Under the pieces are notes generated by a model. It was not told where the DNA came from. It worked only from the letters and a program-made list of their open reading frames with translations, and did no database searches. Below, piece by piece: positions 44,419-53,211 of a DNA stretch of 64,000 nt. The stretch lies in NCBI RefSeq assembly GCF_007753095.1, contig NZ_CP036348.1:2108001-2172000 (forward strand), in the 5' to 3' direction. A program made the position numbers and the translations under genes. Source of the stretch: Rosistilla carotiformis (GTDB lineage Bacteria > Planctomycetota > Planctomycetia > Pirellulales > Pirellulaceae). Position 1 is the first letter of the stretch. Every line of letters begins with the position of its first letter.

Positions 44419-45747
44419 TTAATTCACGAGGTTCTCGACAGCAAATCCGTTGACGGCGTCGACCACGCTGAATCCGCTGAACGGTACGATTCCGTAGATG
44501 CCTTCGGTAAAGACCTGCCGAACGAAGTTGTCGAACAGACGGATCGGGCTCGAGGGGACGACGACAACATCGCCGTCGCGAAGCCAGATTTCGTCCGAGG
44601 GCAGCGGCGATTTCCCGAGGATCGCGCCTCGCAAATCGAGGACCGTCGAAATAAGTCGCCAATCTTCCGCGCGGCGGAAGACAACCACCTGACGCAGGTT
44701 GGCTCCGACGACATGTCCCTGTGCGAGAGCGATCGCAGTTAAAGCCGTTGTGGGCCCTTGCATCTCGAAACGCCCCGGTTGGTTGACTTCGCCGAGGACC
44801 GACACGAAATGCGTCGCTTGTTGTTGCAAGCCCGCTTCGACTTCCAACCCCACGACCATCGATCGGTACCGCAGATTGATCTCTTGTTTGATCTCTGCCA
44901 GCGTCAAGCCTTGAACGCAGACGGGGCCAATCTTTGGCAGCGCCACGCGTCCATCGGGAGTCACCACGCGGGCAATCGCCTGTTCGTTGAGCCCGCTGGC
45001 ACCACCGATCGCGTTGCGGATGTCTTCCAACAGGATGTTTGTCTTGACAGGGGTGACGTCGATTCCGGGTTCGTTGTAGTACTTCTTGTACTTCTCTTCC
45101 AATTGATCGCGCAACTGATCGATCGTCAGGCCTGCGGCGTGGATCGAGCCCAAGATGCGAACCGAAATTGTGCCGTCGGGCTGGACTTCCAATCCGCGTT
45201 CAAAGGTTCCTCGGGTCAGCACCGCTTCGTCCGCGAGCGATTCGATCAGCAATTGGTCGCCGATTCCGATCCGGTACGAACTGCGCATCATGTCGCGTGA
45301 CAGCACGTAAGTAAACTGCAGTGTGTCGCCGACACGGACCCGGTATTCTCGCATGTGGGAAAGACGCGATGGCCCGGCGTATTCGCCTTGGCCATAGGGT
45401 CCAAAATCGATGGGATACATGTTCTTCCATTTCAGCTTTGGATTGCATTGCCCGTTGGCGCAATCGAAGCCTTTCATGCACGGTTGGCATCCGCCAAGGC
45501 AAGCCGAAGGTGGCGTCAGGTGGCCACAATTGCAAGCCGCCGCAGACGGACCGGTGATCGCTCGGGGGGCTCCCAGCACGGTTCCGTTGGAGGATGCGAC
45601 GGTGGATTCGTAGCCCACAGGGGCGTACTGCACCTGGGCGTCGGCAGTCTGGGTCAATAAACTGCCGACGCTGACCAGGCACATCATCGCAATGCGGGAA
45701 AGGCTTGTTCGTGGCATCGATCCATCCAAATTCTTCAGGCAAGACAT
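44419..45747 (-). CDS. Polysaccharide biosynthesis/export (Wza-like, SLBB) protein
   Basis: This 442-residue outer-membrane/periplasmic exporter component starts with ATG 45747, eight bases after AGGA. A signal peptide (M-C-L-V-S-V-G-S-L-L-T-Q-T-A-D-A) is followed by an unusual Cys-rich stretch (C-N-C-G-H, C-L-G-G-C-Q-P-C-M-K-G-F-D-C-A-N-G-Q-C; about residues 70-105). Then comes the Poly_export core: Y-R-V-R-V-G-D-T-L and again Y-R-I-G-I-G-D-Q-L-L, then V-Q-P-D-G-T-I-S-V-R-I-L-G. An SLBB domain follows (V-S-V-L-G-E-V-N-Q-P-G-R-F near 320). Wza-type proteins form the outer-membrane channel for exopolysaccharide. It lies nine bases downstream of the TPR gene at 45757, so the two form an operon. 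Confidence 0.88.
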   Translation of the reverse strand: MSCLKNLDGSMPRTSLSRIAMMCLVSVGSLLTQTADAQVQYAPVGYESTVASSNGTVLGAPRAITGPSAAACNCGHLTPPSACLGGCQPCMKGFDCANGQCNPKLKWKNMYPIDFGPYGQGEYAGPSRLSHMREYRVRVGDTLQFTYVLSRDMMRSSYRIGIGDQLLIESLADEAVLTRGTFERGLEVQPDGTISVRILGSIHAAGLTIDQLRDQLEEKYKKYYNEPGIDVTPVKTNILLEDIRNAIGGASGLNEQAIARVVTPDGRVALPKIGPVCVQGLTLAEIKQEINLRYRSMVVGLEVEAGLQQQATHFVSVLGEVNQPGRFEMQGPTTALTAIALAQGHVVGANLRQVVVFRRAEDWRLISTVLDLRGAILGKSPLPSDEIWLRDGDVVVVPSSPIRLFDNFVRQVFTEGIYGIVPFSGFSVVDAVNGFAVENLVN

Positions 45748-45756
45748 CAAGGATTC

Positions 45757-47391
45757 CTAGCGAAAGATCCCTTTGACACGGTCAAAAGTACTGGCCACGC
45801 GCCCTTGGGGCTGCGTAGCGACTTGGGATGTTTGAACATTGGAACGCTGCGAAGGGTCTCCCGCGGAAGCGCCTCCGGTATCCGCCGTCATCACTTGCGG
45901 CGACATTTGAGCGAACTGGCTTGGTGTCAGTTGAACGACTTGCGCAACGCGTGGCTGTTGGCTCTGCAGGACCGCCAAATTGGTCGCACATGCTTGGGCC
46001 AGTTCCATGTTGCCGGTCACGCGATGCAGTTCCGCAAGGTTCTGCAACGCAGCGGTCGAAGGCCGCTTGGCGTAGCTGTGTTCCAACGCCCAACGGGCTT
46101 CATCGAACATTCCCAGGGCCAACAATTCGTGTCCCAGCTCGTTAGCCGCGGTCGCGTTGTCGGGGTCGCACGCGATCGCCGCTCGCAAGCAGCAAACCTG
46201 TGCCGCCGACAGGTTGCTGTCGCCAACGTCGGAGGTCAGTGGTTCGGTCTTGGCGACAATCGTCAATGCGCGCGACGCGGGGGCCCATCCGGCAACGGCA
46301 TCGACAAACCGGCCTCGGGCGAATTCGTAGTAGACGTCCGCCGCCCGCAGTGACGTCACGTGTTCCAAGTCGCAGCGTTTGAGAACGCGGGTCGAATGCG
46401 AATCGACCAGCCGCTGCATCGCCGTCGCATCGACAACTCCAAATCGTCCCAGAAAGTCGGAGGCTTCGCGAATCGCGGTCAACGCTTGCGTCAACGCTTC
46501 GGTCCCGTCGCTGCTACGCGTCGTTTCGTCGGTCGATTGAGCGATCAGATGCAACGCTTCGATCGCTTCTTGGCGAGCGGTCATCGGGGACTGACGCGTC
46601 AGCAGTTCTTCGGCATGTTCGATTTTCTGCGATGCCAAACGTCCCAGCTGCCAGTTTGAAACGGTTTTGGTTTCGACGACCGGAACGGGCAGCATCGGCT
46701 GTTTCTCGGCCGCGACCGAAGTTTGGTAGGCGGGATAGATCGACGAGACATCGGGCTGCAGCTGCAACGACGGTGGCGAAGGATCCAACGCCACGTATCC
46801 GTCCAACGGTTTCGCCGGCAACGCGGCCACTTCGAGAACCGACTGCGAAGGCCGATCATGCGTCATCAACGAATCTGCAGCGAGAACGGATTGTGTTGGC
46901 TGGACCGAGGCGAAATGCATCGATGTCGACTCGCTGGGCTCATACTGCGACGTCGGTGCCGGTGGAGTCGAAACGGTCGCCAGAGGCCTTTGCGAACGCT
47001 CGCTGGCGGTGGCGTAAACTGCGTTGGCCGAGGGCTGCGGCTGGCCGATGTGCTCCGGACGCATCGGTTCGGCGGCGGGGAATAGGCCTCCCCCCGTTGT
47101 CGAAAGCGGTGGCGAGACCGCGTCGCTCATGACGGGCGGCTGCGGGGGACGCGGTCCACTTGTCCGATCGCTGATGGGCGGTTGCAACGGAGGCGTCGGG
47201 ACCGACGGCGAGGTCGATCGCGTCGCCCCAGACTCATGACGCCCCTCATAAGCGCCGCTGATCCCATATTTGATGGGTCGCGGGCTCGACCAATCGTCCA
47301 ATCGGTCGGCGGCGATCACCGATTGCGAGGTCAGCAATGCTGCCAGCAATGTGATTTTGCGAGCCTTGGCGGCAGGTAACTTGGAGTTCAT
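45757..47391 (-). CDS. Secreted TPR-containing protein of the polysaccharide-export operon
   Basis: This 544-residue protein has a signal peptide (A-R-K-I-T-L-L-A-A-L-L-T-S-Q-S-V-I-A) and then a long Pro/Ser/Thr-rich linker (to about residue 250). A helical second half follows, with TPR-like units: A-A-N-E-L-G-H-E-L-L-A-L-G-M-F-D-E-A-R-W-A-L-E-H near 420 and L-A-E-L-H-R-V-T-G-N-M-E-L-A-Q-A near 455. The linker looks like a surface-exposed spacer. It is the first gene of an operon with the Wza-like gene (nine-base gap), so it probably supports assembly of the exopolysaccharide channel. The start is ATG 47391-47389. Confidence 0.72.
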   Translation of the reverse strand: MNSKLPAAKARKITLLAALLTSQSVIAADRLDDWSSPRPIKYGISGAYEGRHESGATRSTSPSVPTPPLQPPISDRTSGPRPPQPPVMSDAVSPPLSTTGGGLFPAAEPMRPEHIGQPQPSANAVYATASERSQRPLATVSTPPAPTSQYEPSESTSMHFASVQPTQSVLAADSLMTHDRPSQSVLEVAALPAKPLDGYVALDPSPPSLQLQPDVSSIYPAYQTSVAAEKQPMLPVPVVETKTVSNWQLGRLASQKIEHAEELLTRQSPMTARQEAIEALHLIAQSTDETTRSSDGTEALTQALTAIREASDFLGRFGVVDATAMQRLVDSHSTRVLKRCDLEHVTSLRAADVYYEFARGRFVDAVAGWAPASRALTIVAKTEPLTSDVGDSNLSAAQVCCLRAAIACDPDNATAANELGHELLALGMFDEARWALEHSYAKRPSTAALQNLAELHRVTGNMELAQACATNLAVLQSQQPRVAQVVQLTPSQFAQMSPQVMTADTGGASAGDPSQRSNVQTSQVATQPQGRVASTFDRVKGIFR

Positions 47392-47661
47392 CCGTTGACA
47401 CTCGTGATCCGAACCGAAAAACGGGGTTTAGCGTCACAATACGTAACGGCATCGTGCCTAACTCAGATCGGTGTGCTACAACCGGTATAACCATTGAATC
47501 AGGTCAACGAATAGCCGTTGCATTTGAATCCGGCGGAACAACCGGAACATTGAGAACAGGTTGCCTAGGCCACAAAACTTACCAAGAATCACCATTTGGG
47601 TGGCTACGGGACACATAGGTAACACAGGCGAGCTTGTCTTGGCAGCTCGCGGTAATCTGGG

Positions 47662-48465
47662 ATGAATATGTCGGAAATAACAAGACCCGTTACAACTCAA
47701 ACGCTAGCTAAGATGGCAGCCAAGGGAGAGCGGATCGCGATGCTAACCGCGTACGATTTCCCGACGGCTCGGGTGCTCGACGAAGCCGGAATCGATGTGC
47801 TGCTGGTTGGCGATAGCTTGGCGATGGTCGTTCAAGGGCACGAAACGACCCTGCCAGTGACGTTAGATCAAATCATCTACCACGCCGAAATGGTGGGCCG
47901 TGCGGCGCGCAGAGCTTTGGTGGTGGTCGATCTTCCGTTTCCCGAGGGACAACTGGACGTGGGCCGCACCCTTGCCGCGGGGGCGCGGATCTTGAAAGAA
48001 ACCCGCTGTCGAGCGGTCAAACTGGAAGGGGGCAGCGAACAGGCCCACCGGATCGACGCCTTGGTGACTGCGGGGATTCCCGTGATGGCCCATGTCGGCC
48101 TGCGGCCGCAGAACATCCACATCGATGGCGGCTATCGCGTGCAACGCGATGCGGAACGGTTGATCGCCGACGCCCAAGCGGCTGCCGACGCGGGAGCGTT
48201 TGCCGTGCTGATCGAATGCGTACCGGCCGACATCGCCGCCCAGATCACTGCCGCGATCAAGGTTCCCACGATTGGAATCGGTGCCGGGAGCGAAGTCAGC
48301 GGCCAGGTTTTGGTCACCAACGACCTGATCGGGTTGACCAACGGCTATCTTCCGCGGTTCGTCAAACAGTACAGCGACGTTCAGGGGGTGATCTCCAAAG
48401 CCGTCCAGGATTACGCTCAGGAGGTCAAAAGCGGTGAATATCCTGGCCCCGAGCATCAGTTTTAA
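47662..48465 (+). CDS. panB: 3-methyl-2-oxobutanoate hydroxymethyltransferase (ketopantoate synthase)
   Basis: This 267-residue enzyme makes ketopantoate from alpha-ketoisovalerate and methylenetetrahydrofolate, the first step of pantothenate and CoA synthesis. Typical segments are M-L-T-A-Y-D-F-P near residue 28, V-G-D-S-L-A-M-V-V-Q-G near 49, the D-L-P-F region near 93, K-L-E-G-G near 120, and V-M-A-H-V-G-L-R-P-Q near 140. The catalytic-base region is I-E-C-V-P near 185 and the family's I-G-I-G-A-G near 211. It starts with ATG 47662 (a second ATG is two codons later). No panC or panD is adjacent. The length is standard and the gene is intact. Confidence 0.96.
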   Translation: MNMSEITRPVTTQTLAKMAAKGERIAMLTAYDFPTARVLDEAGIDVLLVGDSLAMVVQGHETTLPVTLDQIIYHAEMVGRAARRALVVVDLPFPEGQLDVGRTLAAGARILKETRCRAVKLEGGSEQAHRIDALVTAGIPVMAHVGLRPQNIHIDGGYRVQRDAERLIADAQAAADAGAFAVLIECVPADIAAQITAAIKVPTIGIGAGSEVSGQVLVTNDLIGLTNGYLPRFVKQYSDVQGVISKAVQDYAQEVKSGEYPGPEHQF

Positions 48466-48504
48466 GCTTCACCGCGCCACAAAGGGAGTGTTCCGATTTC
48501 TCGA

Positions 48505-49224
48505 GTGACCCGATTCCGCGGCTACCGGCTGCACTACACCGATCTCCAGGCGATGGAGTCGATGTGTCGCGAGGCGGACGAATTCCCTGCCTTCTTCACC
48601 CCTCCGTCCGACGATGCGCTGTTCATTGACTGCGGCGCTAACATTGGCGTGATGATGCTCGAATGCAAGCGACGGTGGCCGCAAGCCAAGATCGTCTGCT
48701 TCGAGCCCGATCCGTTTGCGTTTGCCGCGCTACAACGGAATGTCGACGTCAACGACCTGCCAGGGGTGCGCTGCATCGAGGCGGCGGTCAGCGATCGCGA
48801 GGGGCAGGCGACGTTCTACGGAGCGCTGGCGGCAACCGCTGACGGACGGGGCAACTCGTTAAACGCCGGTTGGGCCCAACGCCCCGGTTCGACCACTCAG
48901 ACCGTCGCCTGCCGACAGCTGTCGAAGGTGATCGGCGACCGCCAGGTCGATTTCCTGAAGCTCGATATCGAAGGAAGCGAGGAAGCGGTGTTGGGCGAGA
49001 TCACGGATCAATTACCGCAGATCCAAGCGATCTACGTCGAAGTCCACGAGACTCCGGCCACGCTTGCGGAGAACTCGGTCGAAGCGATCACGCAGCAGCT
49101 GAACGCGGCCGGTTTCACGGTCGACGCGCAACAGCGGGCTTACGAATTTGCCCTCCCGCCGCACTTGGCCCAGTGGCAAGCTGCCGCACGGCCGACCCAG
49201 ACCCAGTTGTTATGCTGGCGCTAA
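48505..49224 (+). CDS. FkbM family SAM-dependent methyltransferase
   Basis: This 239-residue methyltransferase has the FkbM layout: F-I-D-C-G-A-N-I-G-V-M near residue 46 (SAM-binding glycine loop), V-C-F-E-P-D-P near 72, and D-F-L-K-L-D-I-E-G-S-E-E near 151. The latter is the family's second conserved block. FkbM-type enzymes O-methylate glycans, lipids or polyketides; the substrate here is unknown. The start codon is GTG 48505, with no clear ribosome-binding site. It is 39 bases after panB and transcribed in the same direction, so possibly part of that transcript. Confidence 0.88.
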   Translation: MTRFRGYRLHYTDLQAMESMCREADEFPAFFTPPSDDALFIDCGANIGVMMLECKRRWPQAKIVCFEPDPFAFAALQRNVDVNDLPGVRCIEAAVSDREGQATFYGALAATADGRGNSLNAGWAQRPGSTTQTVACRQLSKVIGDRQVDFLKLDIEGSEEAVLGEITDQLPQIQAIYVEVHETPATLAENSVEAITQQLNAAGFTVDAQQRAYEFALPPHLAQWQAAARPTQTQLLCWR

Positions 49225-49364
49225 GCCTGTCGATGGCGGCGTTCGAATCGAGCTTGACCGCGGCCAATCGAATTGAATACCAAGCATCTCTGGCGGCAAT
49301 TCGATTGCCGAAATCTTAGCGCACCTGAGCGCTCGCCCCTGGGATTCAGACAAACAATTAAATT

Positions 49365-50003
49365 ATGACTTTCAACAAACAAACCGGTCTGGGATTGACC
49401 CTGTTGGCTTTGTCGATGGTTGTCGGTTGCGGCTCCAGCAGCACGCCGGTTGCCGAGAATGATGCTAGCAAGAGTCCAGCCACCGCGCCTGCTCCGAAAG
49501 CCGCCGTCGACATGACTCCGGCCGCCAACGTGGTCAGCCAATTCCTCGACGCCATGCGGCGTGGCGGTTCGGATACCGAATCGTTGAGCTTGGTGACAAC
49601 CAAGGCGCGGGAAGAATTCCGTCGCACCGGATTGGTGATGCAACCGATCGGTTCGCCAGACGCCAAATTTGACGTCACACGCAGCGAAAGCGTTCCCGGA
49701 CAATCGGATGCCGCGTTGGTCCATTCGAATTGGACCGAACCTTCCGCTTCGGGAGAACCCCAATCGTTTGAAGTCGTGTGGGCCGTTCAACAGGAAGCCG
49801 GCGCCTGGAAGATCTCCGGATTGGTGATCGGCCAAGCGACCGGAGACGCTCCAATCGTGGTCGATTTCGAAAACGGAAACGATCTGGCCGCGATGTTCCA
49901 ACCGCAAGCGAGCCCCGCCGGCCAGCAAACCACTTTGCAAGCGACCGCTCCGGCAGCGGATTCAGGCGTGCCTTTGGATACCGAAGCTCCCGTGATCCGC
50001 TAG
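49365..50003 (+). CDS. Putative lipoprotein
   Basis: This 212-residue protein has a lipoprotein signal: hydrophobic L-T-L-L-A-L-S-M-V-V followed by G-C (lipobox V-V-G-C, Cys22), so it is probably attached to a membrane by lipid. A Ser/Pro/Ala-rich linker follows. The folded part (residues about 50-170: V-V-S-Q-F-L-D-A-M-R-R-G-G, W-A-V-Q-Q-E-A-G-A-W-K-I-S-G-L) is of the nuclear-transport-factor-like (DUF/SnoaL-like) type seen in planctomycete lipoproteins, though this is only a likeness. It ends in a low-complexity tail. It starts with ATG 49365. Confidence 0.65.
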   Translation: MTFNKQTGLGLTLLALSMVVGCGSSSTPVAENDASKSPATAPAPKAAVDMTPAANVVSQFLDAMRRGGSDTESLSLVTTKAREEFRRTGLVMQPIGSPDAKFDVTRSESVPGQSDAALVHSNWTEPSASGEPQSFEVVWAVQQEAGAWKISGLVIGQATGDAPIVVDFENGNDLAAMFQPQASPAGQQTTLQATAPAADSGVPLDTEAPVIR

Positions 50004-50085
50004 CACGCGGGCATTTCAAAATCGCCCGCAGATCCATTCTCTAGGACCGGCACGCTGCCGGTCGATCGATAACAAAGGGATCGCG

Positions 50086-50829
50086 TTAGTGCAACGCGAT
50101 CGTTTGTTGCAGCGGACGCAGCACGTTTTCGATCAGATAGTCTTCGACAAGGCTGCGGCCTTTAGCGGCCAGACGGTCGTACTCTTCGACAAAACTCTCG
50201 CCGACGCTAAGGCTGTCGAATCGTCGCACCGTTAGATAGACACTCAACTGGTCTTCGGAAAAATCGTTCGTGCGGATCTGGTACGCGGTCGTGCGGGTCT
50301 CAAATCCGATCCGACACTGCGTGCGACATTGGTCGTCCAGGGAAAACTGGATCGACGGTTCGTGCGACAACAACGCCGCACCGGGCACTTCGAGCGCTTT
50401 CTCAAACGCTGGAAGCACGCCCAACGCTTCAGCCAGCAATTCGTTTTGGTTGCCGCGGAAGGTGAAGTCGAACCCGAACATGACGCTCAACGATTCGCAT
50501 TCCAGCGGACTGATGGAAAGCGCGTACGGAGCGATCTCAAGGATCGAACGATGTTGCGCCACGACGTCGTCCAGCTTTTTGGGGTTCACCGAACCGCAAC
50601 TGACCCGCCGCGGTTCAACCGACGCCCAATTGTATTGTCCCGCGTCCTTCTCCTCTTCGAGAACGAATTCGTTTTTCTCGCGAGCATAGAAATTTTGCAT
50701 CGATTGGTAGCGACGCTGGATCTGTTCGAAAAAGTGCATCACCGACTCGCGCTCACGCGGCATGTCCAGTTCGGTGGACAGATGCATGTTCATGTAGTAG
50801 TCGTCGCTGAAGGCGTCGTACCCACTCAT
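50086..50829 (-). CDS. Hypothetical protein
   Basis: This 247-residue, acidic, likely cytoplasmic protein starts with ATG 50829-50827, preceded by AGGAG. It opens M-S-G-Y-D-A-F-S-D-D-Y-Y-M-N-M-H-L-S-T-E-L-D. Patches are R-R-Y-Q-S-M-Q-N-F-Y-A-R-E-K near residue 40, W-A-S-V-E-P-R-R-V near 68 and E-S-L-S-V-M-F-G-F-D-F near 112. It reads as a conserved soluble planctomycete-type protein of unknown function; no domain or catalytic motif was recognised and no partners are implied by its neighbours. Confidence 0.68.
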   Translation of the reverse strand: MSGYDAFSDDYYMNMHLSTELDMPRERESVMHFFEQIQRRYQSMQNFYAREKNEFVLEEEKDAGQYNWASVEPRRVSCGSVNPKKLDDVVAQHRSILEIAPYALSISPLECESLSVMFGFDFTFRGNQNELLAEALGVLPAFEKALEVPGAALLSHEPSIQFSLDDQCRTQCRIGFETRTTAYQIRTNDFSEDQLSVYLTVRRFDSLSVGESFVEEYDRLAAKGRSLVEDYLIENVLRPLQQTIALH

Positions 50830-51078
50830 TCAGGTCTCCTCTCACGGTGATGATGCGAAAAGTGGCAGGATCGAGAGACCTCGACGGCACACGCTTTGCA
50901 TGCTCGATGCCTCTAGCAATTGTTAATGCCCTGGGGGCCACTGTATAGGCCATTGACGCCAAGAGCCTTGAATTGTCAAACAAGAATTGCCTGCAAAACC
51001 TGCAAAACAGACGTTTTCGTCTTTCTCCGCGGGCGGACCCCTTCTTTAGAAAGCTGCCTCGTGGCTTGGACACATCGC

Positions 51079-53022
51079 TCACAAAGGCGTAGGGAATCGC
51101 TGCTGGACCGCTTGAAACAACCGCTGAACCGTTGCGGCCGACAATGCGAGCGACCCGGTTCGTTGCGAGCGGGCGATGTTGATCCCCACCGCCTTGCCAT
51201 CGAGATCGATCAACGGGCCGCCACATTCTTCGGGTAACAGCACGCTATCGTGCGTAAAAGCAAACGGAAATCCGTCGCGTCGTTCGCTTAAACGTCCCGA
51301 CATCGCCGCATCATCCTGCGATTTCGGGTCAATCCGATGCCCCAACCGAACCGCGATCATTTGTTCCTCCCCCTCGCGCACCACGCGCAACGCGATCACA
51401 TCCCCACCAACAAAACGTCGCACTTCGGTCGAGAGCGCGGCGAAAGTGGGTACCTTGACATCGTTGACCGCCACGATGACGTCGCCGGGACGGAGATCCG
51501 AACCGGCCGCACCACTCCCTTGAACGATCGATTCGACATACGCATCGGTCCGTGTTGGGGAACCGCCGACCCCCATGAATCCAGGGGACGATCGGATCTC
51601 GCGGGCGGGCACGCTGACCACTCCGGCCGACAGCGGCGTTCGTCCGCGACTGGTGCTGATCACCCAGTGTCCGACCTGCGGCGAGGTGTCACCGCTCCAC
51701 TGAACCGACGCCAGATCGGTCGCTTCGATCTTCAACCAAGCCAGGTCGTACTGCCTGTCAACTTGAACCAGTTTGGCGCCATAGCGTTTGCTATCGAACA
51801 GATGACAGACGATTCGTGGCGGTTCGTCCGCCGCGCCGCGGCGGCCGGCTTCGACCTCGCTGGCTTTGGTCACGATCCAACCGTCGCTGCCCACGATCGT
51901 CCCAGTCGAAACCTGTTGGCCATCGACCAACACATCCACCGTCCATCGGCTGGCGTCTTCGGTGACATTACGCAGTACGTTTAATGCCGCCATCCCACGC
52001 GTGAAATAGTAATCGCTGAGCGTTTCCAGTTCGCCGGGCGAACGGAACAGGATTCGGCCGGGGCGATCGAGTTGCACGTTCCTGCGTTTGGAAAGATCCA
52101 GTCCGATCCGCGCTCGCAGTTCGCTGATTTCTTGAGGTTGTTCGACATCGAAATCGAAGGTTTTCCCCAGCCGTTGATAGGCGTCACGACGCGGTCCGTC
52201 GGGCAGTTCGGCGAGCGTCAGTTGTCCGTCTTGATCGAAATCGAATTGCGCCAAAAAACTGCTGGCCGGACCGAGCGCCGAAACCTGACTCTGCTTCAAC
52301 CGATCCCAGGTCCGTTGATAGGTCACAATGGGAACATGCAGGTTGCCCGTGGCATCGTCGTAGATCCGGCTGTGCACCCCGATCACATAGCCTCGTAGAT
52401 CCACCAAGGGACCGCCCGAATCGCCAGGTTCGATCGGGCAATCGCTTCGCAAGCGGTAACCATTGACCGAAATCACTCGCCCCAGTCGCAGCGGTGCGGG
52501 ACGATTGCGATCGTATCCGCCAGGGTGCCCGGTAGCCAAACACCAATCGCCCGGACGCGTGACCACGCTGGGATCCGCCATCGGCAGGAAGGGCCACGGT
52601 CCCGAACCATCGATCTTAATCAGCGCACCGTCGACGTCGGTGTTTTGCCCAAGCGTTGTCCCTTTCACCGTGCGACCGTCCGATAGAGTCAACCGCACCG
52701 AACGTCCGGGGGCACCGCTGACGTGCGCGGCGGTCAACACAAAACCATCGCGGCTGACGATCACTCCGCTGGCATAAGCGTCGCCCAAGCGAACGCCGAC
52801 GGTCGCCGCAATCGCTTTACGCGCGACCGGTTGCAGGACCGTTTCGAGTTCGCGAAAGTCGTCGATCCGCATGAGAAATTCTTTCTCGATCGACGGGAGG
52901 TTCGCTTCCGCTTCGAGCGCGGCAAGCGTATCGAGTTCCGGAGGGGCTTGGCACAGCGACGGGTTTGCCGCCACGGCTGCCAAAAAAATCACGCTCAGAG
53001 TGCATCGCAAGTGATTCATCAT
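51079..53022 (-). CDS. HtrA-like serine protease with two trypsin-fold parts, EF-hand and PDZ
   Basis: This 647-residue secreted protein has a signal peptide at its N terminus. The first trypsin-type domain (about 70-240) has an intact triad: T-A-A-H (His100), V-D-G-A-L (Asp near 130) and G-D-S-G-G-P (Ser202). An EF-hand loop D-F-D-Q-D-G-Q-L-T-L-A-E lies near 267. A second trypsin-like part (from about 350) has no His in its expected place (T-K-A-S-E), keeps Y-D-L-A, and is interrupted by a PDZ domain (about 480-570). The strand bearing the nucleophile comes after the PDZ and reads E-E-C-G-G-P-L, with Cys600 where Ser is normal. So half of the protein is a degenerate or altered copy. It is divergent from pyruvate carboxylase. 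Confidence 0.8.
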   Translation of the reverse strand: MMNHLRCTLSVIFLAAVAANPSLCQAPPELDTLAALEAEANLPSIEKEFLMRIDDFRELETVLQPVARKAIAATVGVRLGDAYASGVIVSRDGFVLTAAHVSGAPGRSVRLTLSDGRTVKGTTLGQNTDVDGALIKIDGSGPWPFLPMADPSVVTRPGDWCLATGHPGGYDRNRPAPLRLGRVISVNGYRLRSDCPIEPGDSGGPLVDLRGYVIGVHSRIYDDATGNLHVPIVTYQRTWDRLKQSQVSALGPASSFLAQFDFDQDGQLTLAELPDGPRRDAYQRLGKTFDFDVEQPQEISELRARIGLDLSKRRNVQLDRPGRILFRSPGELETLSDYYFTRGMAALNVLRNVTEDASRWTVDVLVDGQQVSTGTIVGSDGWIVTKASEVEAGRRGAADEPPRIVCHLFDSKRYGAKLVQVDRQYDLAWLKIEATDLASVQWSGDTSPQVGHWVISTSRGRTPLSAGVVSVPAREIRSSPGFMGVGGSPTRTDAYVESIVQGSGAAGSDLRPGDVIVAVNDVKVPTFAALSTEVRRFVGGDVIALRVVREGEEQMIAVRLGHRIDPKSQDDAAMSGRLSERRDGFPFAFTHDSVLLPEECGGPLIDLDGKAVGINIARSQRTGSLALSAATVQRLFQAVQQRFPTPL

Positions 53023-53211
53023 AGTAGGCCCATTCTAAATTGCCGCGGTGGGAATCCCAAGAGCGCCGCGGCAGGTTGGTGTTGTTCGAAGGCAAATTTA
53101 TTGACGCGGACCTCCCCGTCGCGGCGAAGGCTCACTATAAAAAAGGCTCTCTTAAGGCGGTCCCCCACCGACCACCAATAGTATTGCTCCCCCAAATCCA
53201 GCGAATCCCCA

